Of a stretch of DNA of 48,810 nucleotides, positions 42,614-48,810 are shown one piece after another. Location of the stretch: positions 1 to 48,810 of the forward strand of contig NZ_FCON02000057.1 in NCBI RefSeq assembly GCF_001544535.1, read 5' to 3'. A program made the translations under genes and the position numbers. Each line of letters starts with the position of its first letter. Positions within the stretch are counted from its first letter, which is position 1. The notes below the pieces were generated by a model. It was not told the DNA's origin. It searched no databases and saw only the letters and a list, made by a program, of their open reading frames with translations. This DNA is from Caballeronia choica (GTDB taxonomy: Bacteria > Pseudomonadota > Gammaproteobacteria > Burkholderiales > Burkholderiaceae).

Positions 42614-44023
42614 TCAATGATTATCGGCCACGAACGGCTTTCCTGCCGCGACGCCGCTCATCGCCTCGTCACGCGGACGGAACCGGTAGCTCACGCCGAG
42701 CACCAGCAGCCACACCGGAATCAGGTACACGGAGAGCCGCAGGTCCGGCGTCGCGTACATGACGACCAGAATGCCGGCGAGAAACGCGAGGCACAGGTAG
42801 TTCGTGAACGGGTAGCCGAGGCTGCGGAACACCGTCGACTGGCCGGCCTTGCGCTTGTCGCTGCGAAACTTCAGATGGATGATGCTGATCATCGCCCAGT
42901 TGATGATCAGCGCCGACACGACCAGCCCCATCAGCAGTTCGAACGCCTTGCCGGGCATGAAATAGTTGATCACGACGCACGCGCCCGTCGCGAACGCCGA
43001 TACGCCGAGCGCCGCGAGCGGAATGCCGCGCCGGTTCACCTTCAGCAGTGCGCGCGGCGCATTGCCCTGTTTCGCGAGGCCGAAGAGCATCCGGCTGTTG
43101 CAGTAGACGCCGCTGTTGTACACGGAGAGCGCCGCCGTCAGCACGACGAGGTTGAGCACGTGCGCGACGAGGTTGCTGTTCATCGCGTGGAAGATCAGCA
43201 CGAACGGGCTGCCGCCGGCCACGACCTTTTCCCACGGATAGAGCGACAGCAGCACACCGAGCGCGCCCACGTAGAAAATCAGGATCCGGTAGATCACCTG
43301 GTTGGTCGCGCGCGGAATGCTCTTTGACGGATCGTCGGCTTCCGCCGCCGTGATGCCGACGAGTTCCAGCCCGCCGAACGAGAACATGATCACGGCCATC
43401 GCCATGACGAGCCCGCCGAGTCCGTTCGGAAAGAAGCCGCCGCGCTGCCACAGGTTGGTGACGCTCGCCTCGGGACCGGCCGTGCCCGAGAACAGCAGAT
43501 AGCCGCCGAACCCGATCATGCCGACGATCGCGAGCACCTTGACGATCGCGAACCAGAATTCCATCTCGCCGTATGACTTCACGCTCGTCAGGTTGATCGC
43601 GTTGATGACCGCGAAGAACACGAGTGCCGAGATCCAGGTGGGGACGCCGGGCCACCAGTACTGCACGTAGATGCCGACCGCCGACAACTCCGCCATGCTC
43701 ACGAGGATATACAGCACCCAGTAGTTCCATCCCGACATGAAGCCGGCGAAGTGGCCGAAATACTTGTTGGCGAAGTGGCTGAACGAGCCGGCGACGGGTT
43801 CGTCGACGACCATCTCGCCCAGTTGCCGCATGATCAGGAATGCGATGGCGCCGGCGATCGCGTAGCCGAGCAGCACCGATGGGCCGGCCATCTTGATCGT
43901 CTGCGCGATGCCGAGGAAAAGTCCGGTGCCGATCGCGCCGCCAAGCGCGATCAACTGGATATGGCGGTTTTTCAGTCCGCGCTTGAGTTCGTCGCCGGGG
44001 TTGCCCTGCTTGCCTGAAACCAT
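42614..44023 (-). CDS. Amino acid permease (AroP/PheP-like)
   Basis: A 469-residue APC-superfamily (AAT) permease with twelve helices. LKRGLKNRHIQLIALGGAIG, then TGLFLGIAQTIKMAGPSVLL is the conserved helix-1 region, nearly identical in pattern to AroP and PheP of enterics; EPVAGSFSHFANKYFG and GLELVGITAAEADDP also fit. It carries aromatic amino acids into the cell with protons, with phenylalanine or tyrosine most likely. GGAG precedes the ATG. The aminotransferase gene downstream and the divergent Lrp gene form a small module. The long frame continuing to 44309 in another phase is a shadow. Confidence 0.9.
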   Translation of the reverse strand: MVSGKQGNPGDELKRGLKNRHIQLIALGGAIGTGLFLGIAQTIKMAGPSVLLGYAIAGAIAFLIMRQLGEMVVDEPVAGSFSHFANKYFGHFAGFMSGWNYWVLYILVSMAELSAVGIYVQYWWPGVPTWISALVFFAVINAINLTSVKSYGEMEFWFAIVKVLAIVGMIGFGGYLLFSGTAGPEASVTNLWQRGGFFPNGLGGLVMAMAVIMFSFGGLELVGITAAEADDPSKSIPRATNQVIYRILIFYVGALGVLLSLYPWEKVVAGGSPFVLIFHAMNSNLVAHVLNLVVLTAALSVYNSGVYCNSRMLFGLAKQGNAPRALLKVNRRGIPLAALGVSAFATGACVVINYFMPGKAFELLMGLVVSALIINWAMISIIHLKFRSDKRKAGQSTVFRSLGYPFTNYLCLAFLAGILVVMYATPDLRLSVYLIPVWLLVLGVSYRFRPRDEAMSGVAAGKPFVADNH

Positions 44024-44160
44024 CTGTGCCTGTCTCCGTGTTTTCGATTTGGTCGGGCTCGCGCGTCGTCATGCGACGCGAGTTGCGAACCGCTGGCGTT
44101 CGTGGCGCCGCGGTGTGGCGTAGCGGGCGTGCTGGTCGACGCATCGCTGCCGCTCGACGC

Positions 44161-44173
44161 GAAATTAAATTTC
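44161..44173. promoter_or_regulatory. Palindrome in permease-lrp divergent region
   Basis: GAAATTAAATTTC is a perfect 6-1-6 AT-rich palindrome, placed 138 bases upstream of the permease start and 173 bases upstream of the Lrp start. A half-site (AAATTTC) recurs close to the Lrp start, near 44313. Lrp/AsnC proteins favour such sites, so autoregulation and permease control are likely. The rest of the 322-base region shows no gene. Confidence 0.45.
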
Positions 44174-44345
44174 TGCGCCAACGTGGGTCGCCGGTACCTG
44201 GAGCACGCGATTTTAGCGCAGCCCACATCGCCTTTCGCCGCTCCAGTGTATATTTGAGATAGCAAAATAGGATTTCATAAAGCACGCTGGCAAACCCTGA
44301 TTCGTGCACTTAAATTTCTCCAATCGACCGCAGAAGGAAACAAAA

Positions 44346-44819
44346 GTGCATAACGTGTCGCTCGACCGCATCGACCTTCGCCTTCTCGCCGTCCTGCAGG
44401 AGCACGGCAGGATGTCCAACCTCGAACTCGCGCAGTCGATCAAGCTCTCTCCAGCGCAGACGCTCAGGCGTCATCGGCGGCTGGAGGAAATGGGCGTCAT
44501 CAAGCGCTACGAAACCCGGCTTGATGCCGAAAGCCTGGGCTTTGGCGTCGTCGCGTTCATCCAGGTGACGATGGAGCGCGGCCATATCCGCGACTTGCTG
44601 AAGTTCAAGGAACTCGTCGCGAAGCTCGCGCAGATCCAGGAGTGCTTCTCCGTGACCGGCGATATCGATTACGTGCTGAAAGTCGTCGCGCGGGATCTGA
44701 AAGGACTGTCGGAATTCCTGCTCGACACGCTGATGCGCATTCCCGGCGTGAGCCGCGTGCAGTCGATCGTCTGTCTCGACGAAATAAAGGGCACGAGCGC
44801 GATGCCACTCGACGCGTGA
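44346..44819 (+). CDS. Lrp/AsnC-family transcriptional regulator
   Basis: A 157-residue Lrp-type regulator. The HTH is in the N-terminus (LDRIDLRLLAVLQEHGRMSN, then LAQSIKLSPAQTLRRHRRLE), followed by the ligand-binding RAM domain with VVAFIQVTMERGHI, FSVTGDIDYVLKVVARDLKG, and IPGVSRVQSIVCL. The GTG at 44346 has AGAAGG at 8 bases and is preferred over a GTG 14 codons earlier. Divergent from the aromatic amino acid permease, it is the likely regulator of permease and aminotransferase, responding to an aromatic amino acid or leucine. Confidence 0.9.
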   Translation: MHNVSLDRIDLRLLAVLQEHGRMSNLELAQSIKLSPAQTLRRHRRLEEMGVIKRYETRLDAESLGFGVVAFIQVTMERGHIRDLLKFKELVAKLAQIQECFSVTGDIDYVLKVVARDLKGLSEFLLDTLMRIPGVSRVQSIVCLDEIKGTSAMPLDA

Positions 44820-44952
44820 GCGTCTGCCGGGCGTCTGGCATGACCATAAGAGGAATAGCGGAGAATTGAGCCGCAAAACCCGCGTTGTTCGGCCGATTGG
44901 ATTTTGGGCCAATCCCTCAGACTTGAATCATCCACTCAAGAGGGACGCCGAC

Positions 44953-45285
44953 ATGTCGCAAAGCTTCGAAGGATTCGCCGAAATCGATACCCACGCCCAC
45001 GCCGCTGTGCACGGCGTCACGCCGCACGGTGCGCTCACGACTCAGGCATCCGTCGCCGGCCCGCAGGCGTCCTTCCCCGAACTCCCGATGACCGAAGCCG
45101 ACTTGCTGCGCGCGCTCGACAAGGCGACGGCCAGCATCATGCGTCTCGCCGGCAAGCTGCGCTCGATCTCGGGCGACGAGCACGACGCCCGCGCGGACGA
45201 GCAATCGATCGAGCAGCAGCGCGCACTCGCGCACGCGCTCATCTGCCGGTTGCTGACGATGCCCGCTTCGACCGTCCAGCACTGA
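44953..45285 (+). CDS. Small hypothetical protein
   Basis: A 110-residue soluble protein. It has a His/Ala/Thr-rich N-terminal half (HAHAAVHGVTPHGALTTQAS) and a C-terminal helical half (EADLLRALDKATASIMRLAG, then LRSISGDEHDARADEQSIEQ). GAGGGAC precedes the ATG at 44953. No domain recognised. It is followed 63 bases later by a 59-residue membrane protein, and the two may be one transcript. Confidence 0.6.
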   Translation: MSQSFEGFAEIDTHAHAAVHGVTPHGALTTQASVAGPQASFPELPMTEADLLRALDKATASIMRLAGKLRSISGDEHDARADEQSIEQQRALAHALICRLLTMPASTVQH

Positions 45286-45348
45286 ATTCAGCGAATCGAG
45301 CGCGCTCGGCCGCTCATATCAAGTCACGTTTCGTTTCGGGGAAAAGCC

Positions 45349-45528
45349 ATGAACCATTGGATGATCTTTCTGGCAGTCTGGATGATGTTCGCGTTTTGCG
45401 TCGTATTGTTCATCCGTGGCGCAACAGTGCGTGAAACGGCGCCCGACCGCCACGCGAAAGCGCCGGCAGCAAACGGCGACCGCGACGCGTTCGCCCTCGG
45501 CCGCGCCCGCTCGTCCAGCCCCGACTGA
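45349..45528 (+). CDS. Small single-span membrane protein
   Basis: A 59-residue protein: MNHWMIFLAVWMMFAFCVVL forms one membrane helix, followed by FIRGATVRETAPDRHAKAPA and a polar tail ending SSSPD. GGGGAAAAGCC lies before the ATG. The helix-plus-basic-tail composition is typical of bacterial small membrane proteins. It follows the 110-residue gene on the same strand. No family recognised. Confidence 0.55.
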   Translation: MNHWMIFLAVWMMFAFCVVLFIRGATVRETAPDRHAKAPAANGDRDAFALGRARSSSPD

Positions 45529-45599
45529 CATCGATCTGGCGCGAGGGCGGCGTCGCCAGACACCGCCCGTCGAAGACAAAGCGGCGCGCCCCATCTCCC

Positions 45600-46034
45600 T
45601 CACATCGCCGAAAGAGCGGCTCGCAGCCCGAGCAAATAGCTCTCGACGCCGAATCCGCAAATCTGCCCCTTCACGATCTCCGCGAACACCGACTTGTGGC
45701 GAAATTCCTCGCGCGCGTGGATGTTCGACATGTGGATTTCCACCACCGGCACGGTCAGGATCGCGAGCGCATCGCGGATGCCGTAGCTGTAGTGCGTCCA
45801 CGCGCCGGCGTTGATCAGCACGGCGTCGGCGTTGTCCGCGTACGCCTTGTGGATGCGATCGCACATGTCGCCTTCGCAGTTCGTCTGATAGCTCTCCACC
45901 TCCACGCCAAGTTCCTTGCCGAGCGCCTGCAGCTTGCCGTCGATTTCGTCGAGCGTGGTCGTGCCGTACTGCTTCGGATCACGCTTGCCGAACATGTTGT
46001 GGTTGATGCCGTGCAGCATCACGATCTTTTTCAT
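45600..46034 (-). CDS. aroQ: Type II 3-dehydroquinate dehydratase
   Basis: A 144-residue dodecameric-type dehydroquinase. Active-site residues visible: Asn in HGINHNMFG, Arg in KRDPKQYG with the catalytic Tyr, Asn in LINAGAWTHYS, His in VEIHMSNIH, and Arg in AREEFR. WTHYSYGIRDAL replaces the usual YTHTSVALRDAL, a variant I associate with catabolic rather than biosynthetic copies. It turns 3-dehydroquinate into 3-dehydroshikimate. It lies 205 bases downstream of nothing else on its strand but is next to an MHS carrier (start 47670) that could import quinate or shikimate. A short Met-Lys-Lys start is consistent. Confidence 0.9.
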   Translation of the reverse strand: MKKIVMLHGINHNMFGKRDPKQYGTTTLDEIDGKLQALGKELGVEVESYQTNCEGDMCDRIHKAYADNADAVLINAGAWTHYSYGIRDALAILTVPVVEIHMSNIHAREEFRHKSVFAEIVKGQICGFGVESYLLGLRAALSAM

Positions 46035-46239
46035 GAGTGTTCCTTCGGTTGAACAGGATGGGATGGGGTGATTGGCCTGAGGCGGAAGCCCTGGCGACGA
46101 TCGCGCGCATTTTAATGCGCTGAATGGCGTGCGGTCGAATGCGGCGTCGGGATTGCATTCGAGTTGCGGGAACGGATTGCCGTTCGCTGGTTGTCTGCGC
46201 CTCGCAACATGCGAGGCGCGGACGCGAATGCTCAGATCG

Positions 46240-47670
46240 TCAGGCTGACGCCTTCACCAGCTTTTCATCGGCGACCGTCTGCGCGCGCAGCCGGTCGTAC
46301 TCGGCCTTGTCCATCGGAACCGCGTCGGGTTCGCCGAGCTGGCTCATCGGGATGCGGTAGGTCTCGCGAGCACTCCATGCCGCGATTGCCGCGATTATCG
46401 TCACGCCCAGCGTGATCGAGCCGATGGTGAGCGGGATGTTGGTCGATCCCGGCGGTGCCACGGTCGCGAAGAGCGCCGGCAGCAGCGCGGTGATGAGCGT
46501 GCCGATGTTCTGCGCAATCGCCATCGCCGAGACGCGTGAGCGCGTCGGGAACAGTTCCGGGTAGAAGCTCGAAAAAATCCCGTTGTAGCCCTGATAGACG
46601 ATGCCCCACATCAGGAGCGACATGACGAACGCCAGCGACACGCTATGGATGCTGATCGCGTAGAGGTAACCGTACGACAGCAGCCCCGAACCGATCGCGC
46701 CGACGATCACCGGTATCCTGCGGCCGATGCGGTCCGACAGATCGCCGACATACGGAATCACCACCACCGCGACGATGTTCCCGACGACCGGAATCCACAA
46801 GTACACGCTCTTGTGAAAGCCGATGCCGTACGAAGCCTGCACCGCGTAGGCCGCACCGAAAATCGTCGCGACGACCGGGATCACGTTCATCAGCGCCATG
46901 CAGATCACGCGGATCATGTCCGGCAAGCTGTGCTTGAACGCTTCCTTGATCGGCGACTTCGGCACGGCGGCTTCGTCGGCTTCGTGTGCGAAGGCCGGGG
47001 TTTCGTCGACTTCGCGACGGATGATGTAGCCCGCGAACAGCACGCCTGCCGAGAGCAGGAACGGAATGCGCCAGCCCCAGGAGTTGAACGCGTCTTCCGG
47101 CATGAAGTACGCAAGCGGCAGGAAGATCGCCGCGGCGAGGATCTGGCCGGCCTGCACGCCTTGCAGCGTGAAGCTCGCGTAATAGCCGCGACGTCCGAAC
47201 GGCGCGTGCTCCAGAATCATCGAACTCGCGCCGGAGATTTCACCCGCCACCGCGAAGCCCTGGACCAGGCGCAGCAAGACGAGCAGCGTCGGGGCGAGCA
47301 TGCCGACCGAGTGATACGTTGGCAGCAAGCCGACGGCCATCGTCGAGCCGCCCATCAGGAACATGCAGATCAGCAGCACGGTTTTACGACCGTGGGTGTC
47401 GCCCCAGTGCCCGAGGACGAACGCGCCAATCGGACGCGCCACGTAACCAACGCCATACGTCGCCAGCGACGCGACGATCGCCACCTTCGGATTGCCCGAC
47501 GGGAAGAAGAGTTGCGGGAAGATCAGCGCAGCGGCCTGCGCGTAGATGAAGAAGTCGTAGTACTCCAGCGCCGAGCCGATCCAGCCGCTCGCGGTCGCCT
47601 TCTTGGTCTGATTGCGATGGTGGTCGTCTTGCGAGTCGGGCGAGCCGTGTGACCGCGGGTTCGTTTCCAT
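46240..47670 (-). CDS. MFS transporter, MHS family (shikimate/quinate-like)
   Basis: A 476-residue, 12-helix proton symporter of the metabolite:H+ symporter family. ASGWIGSALEYYDFFIYAQA is in helix 1, GHWGDTHGRKTVLL in the 2-3 loop, and RLVQGFAVAGEISGASSMIL plus EHAPFGRRGYYASF follow, all as in ShiA and KgtP. Next to dehydroquinase, a carrier for shikimate, dehydroshikimate or quinate is likely; dicarboxylates or aromatic acids remain possible. AGGAGAC precedes the ATG. The C-terminal ~40 residues are a soluble tail. Upstream, where a divergent regulator is expected, only a decayed LysR start is found. Confidence 0.88.
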   Translation of the reverse strand: METNPRSHGSPDSQDDHHRNQTKKATASGWIGSALEYYDFFIYAQAAALIFPQLFFPSGNPKVAIVASLATYGVGYVARPIGAFVLGHWGDTHGRKTVLLICMFLMGGSTMAVGLLPTYHSVGMLAPTLLVLLRLVQGFAVAGEISGASSMILEHAPFGRRGYYASFTLQGVQAGQILAAAIFLPLAYFMPEDAFNSWGWRIPFLLSAGVLFAGYIIRREVDETPAFAHEADEAAVPKSPIKEAFKHSLPDMIRVICMALMNVIPVVATIFGAAYAVQASYGIGFHKSVYLWIPVVGNIVAVVVIPYVGDLSDRIGRRIPVIVGAIGSGLLSYGYLYAISIHSVSLAFVMSLLMWGIVYQGYNGIFSSFYPELFPTRSRVSAMAIAQNIGTLITALLPALFATVAPPGSTNIPLTIGSITLGVTIIAAIAAWSARETYRIPMSQLGEPDAVPMDKAEYDRLRAQTVADEKLVKASA

Positions 47671-48027
47671 GTTGTCTCCTGATTTGAATCGTTGGAACAG
47701 CTTCTAGGGCCGCTTCTTGACACACTGACTGCACTGGATCGGACACCCGTCGCGGGCGATCCTCGTCCGCTTCGATGCCGTGCCTATTCTGCATTGCTTC
47801 CGGGCAAACGGGTTGGTGGAATGAACGATATGAAAACGAGCGGAACACGCGCCGCCGTTCGATCATCTCGCTTGCATCGTTACCTTACGATGGGGCTAAA
47901 CCCGATGAGCGCGAGCTTGGGTCGTCCGGTCGTCTTGTTTCGATACGGAGCGGCGTGCCGCACGTTTCAGGCCCGCTCGAACAAGCCGACGATGCGAGGC
48001 TTTTTGGTGCGGTGCAACTCGTGGGTA
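47671..48027. other. Upstream region of the MHS carrier, no gene
   Basis: About 350 bases with promoter space for the carrier. No recognised protein, RNA or repeat was seen. Confidence 0.4.
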
Positions 48028-48101
48028 AATTACTATGCGAGCCGGCAAACATAATGCGGCCGACGGGAAAATCAGAATGCGCGTGGAGCGCACAATGGGG
48101 C
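48028..48101 (+). pseudogene. Decayed LysR promoter/start (relic)
   Basis: This 74-base stretch aligns without gaps to 12444-12517, the promoter and first codons of the DmlR-like LysR gene, at roughly 70% identity by eye, including AATGCGGCC and GGAAAATCA. The start codon position is CGG here instead of ATG, and similarity ends at once downstream. It lies divergent to the MHS carrier, where a LysR regulator would be expected. It may be a relic or a shared regulatory element. Confidence 0.45.
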
Positions 48102-48312
48102 GGGGGTCACTCAGAGAGCGTCGTGCGGATGGGGTGTCAGACAGAACGGTGTCTTGGCAAATGAGGAGGGAAACCGCTTGCCTGGTTGCTCGTGAATCTT
48201 GATGTGATTCGGTGCTTGAGGTCTGTTGCCGAGCGTTCCAATGACGTCGATCAGAGGCCTTCGAGCTGCGCCCGGGCATGACATCGACGGCAGCTTTCAA
48301 GGTAGAGGTATA

Positions 48313-48363
48313 GCGGACTTTCGCCTGGCCGCTCATTCCAGCGCGTGGTCGGCGAAAGTCCGC
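48313..48363. repeat. Perfect 13-bp inverted repeat
   Basis: GCGGACTTTCGCC (48313-48325) and GGCGAAAGTCCGC (48351-48363) are exact reverse complements around 25 bases. The structure is noncoding and lies downstream of the glycine-rich gene's stop. It could be a hairpin in mRNA or a protein-binding site. Confidence 0.8.
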
Positions 48364-48387
48364 AGGGTTGCAATGCAAGGTGGTTCG

Positions 48388-48421
48388 GAAGGACACGGCG
48401 GTAGGTGCCGCCGTGTCCTTC
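48388..48421 (-). terminator. 14-bp hairpin, terminator candidate
   Basis: GAAGGACACGGCGG and CCGCCGTGTCCTTC pair perfectly around a 6-base loop, 25 bases past the stop of the minus-strand glycine-rich gene. There is no T-run after it, so it may protect the 3' end rather than terminate alone. Confidence 0.6.
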
Positions 48422-48445
48422 TCGCTCGTTAGAGCGCTATCTACG

Positions 48446-48810
48446 TCAGTGACCACCGCCGTTGCCACCGCCGTTGCCGCCGCCCGATCCACCGCCCGAT
48501 CCACCGCCGTGGCCGCCGTGGCCGCCGTGGCCGCCGTTGCTGCCACCGCCGTTCGATCCACCACCGGACGAGCCGCCACCTTGGCCGCCGTTGGCGCCCC
48601 CGCCGTTCGATCCGCCGCCGTGGCCACCGTTGCTGCCGCCGCCGCTCGCTCCGCCACCGGATGAACCGCCGCCTTGGCCACCGTTGGCGCCGCCGTTCGA
48701 TCCGCCGCCGTGGCCGCCGTTGCTGCCGCCGCCGTTCGATCCACCACCGTGGCCACCGTTGCTGCCGCCGCCGTTCGATCCACCACCGGAGGAACCGCCG
48801 CCTTGGCCAC
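48446..48810 (-). CDS. Glycine-rich repeat protein, C-terminal part (partial)
   Basis: 121 codons open on the minus strand from the window edge to TGA at 48446-48448, with no start codon inside. The chain is nearly all Gly, Ser, Asn, His and Gln, in variants of GGGSNGGGSNGGHGGGSNGG, and ends GGGNGGGNGGGH. Three related blocks differ by Ala-Asn-Gly-Gly-Gln and Ser-Ser insertions, so it grew by duplication. Such sequences occur in cell-surface or extracellular matrix-like proteins and in metal-binding tails, where the His residues could bind metals. No function can be assigned. In the other minus-strand phase it reads as an Ala/Val/Thr-rich shadow. Confidence 0.7.
   Translation of the reverse strand, partial: GQGGGSSGGGSNGGGSNGGHGGGSNGGGSNGGHGGGSNGGANGGQGGGSSGGGASGGGSNGGHGGGSNGGGANGGQGGGSSGGGSNGGGSNGGHGGHGGHGGGSGGGSGGGNGGGNGGGH

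Noticed and set aside
48446-48664. Ala/Val/Thr-rich proteins in the other phases and strand of the glycine-rich gene
   Set aside because: These are artefacts of GGC-rich repeats; the Gly-rich phase has a clean stop followed by hairpins.

Overview
The window reads as chromosomal DNA of a high-GC betaproteobacterium of the Burkholderia sensu lato group (Burkholderia / Paraburkholderia / Caballeronia). The evidence is the codon use, many LysR regulators paired with small catabolic operons, recurrent AGGAG-type ribosome sites, and a dispersed repeat of a kind that, from memory, is common in this group. The species cannot be fixed from sequence alone. No tRNA, rRNA, CRISPR array, prophage or intact insertion sequence was seen. 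The layout is that of an accessory chromosome or megaplasmid: regulator-plus-enzyme modules, many dead or trimmed genes, and few housekeeping genes.

Layout. 0-7.7 kb: a dispersed repeat, an orphan LysR, an SDR preceded by a 20-bp tandem array, an MFS carrier, an old-yellow-enzyme reductase with divergent LysR, and a tautomerase-TetR operon with a recognisable promoter/operator. 8-13.7 kb: an aldehyde-dehydrogenase homologue that lacks its catalytic cysteine, an MNT antitoxin followed by a toxin cut to 29 codons, DAHP synthase, and a Gfo/Idh/MocA oxidoreductase with divergent LysR. 13.9-15.2 kb: a LolA-like protein, a low-affinity iron permease homologue and a copC fragment. 15.3-23.8 kb: a complete galactofuranose-type sugar ABC transporter (binding protein, ATPase, two permeases), its LacI regulator, and a divergent dioxygenase plus aldose-epimerase pair. 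Three matching operator sequences tie these units together, and a large inverted pair of the dispersed repeat sits inside the transporter operon.

23.9-31.8 kb: a hydroxyquinol-type intradiol dioxygenase with LysR, a quinone reductase, a lipoprotein beta-propeller, a phosphoglycerate-mutase-like phosphatase, an orphan 2-oxoglutarate oxygenase-like protein, and a lipoprotein RNase fold with two catalytic residues replaced. 31.8-35.1 kb: a NiCoT metal transporter preceded by a cobalamin riboswitch on the minus strand, and a divergent DUF2946 / outer-membrane / CopC set on the plus strand. 35.1-39.3 kb: a 1384-residue CheB-CheR-PAS-histidine kinase-receiver fusion. 39.7-45.5 kb: small conserved or secreted proteins and an aromatic amino acid module (permease, aminotransferase, Lrp regulator). 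45.6-48.8 kb: a catabolic type II dehydroquinase with an MHS-family carrier, a decayed LysR start, two strong hairpins, and the C-terminal part of a very glycine-rich protein that runs off the window.

The most interesting points are the cobalamin riboswitch, the three-operator LacI circuit that joins a sugar transporter to a PhyH-type oxygenase, the two apparent pseudoenzymes (aldehyde dehydrogenase and guanyl RNase), and the amputated HEPN toxin. None of them alone proves a new system. The LacI sugar/oxygenase locus is the best candidate for an undescribed pathway.
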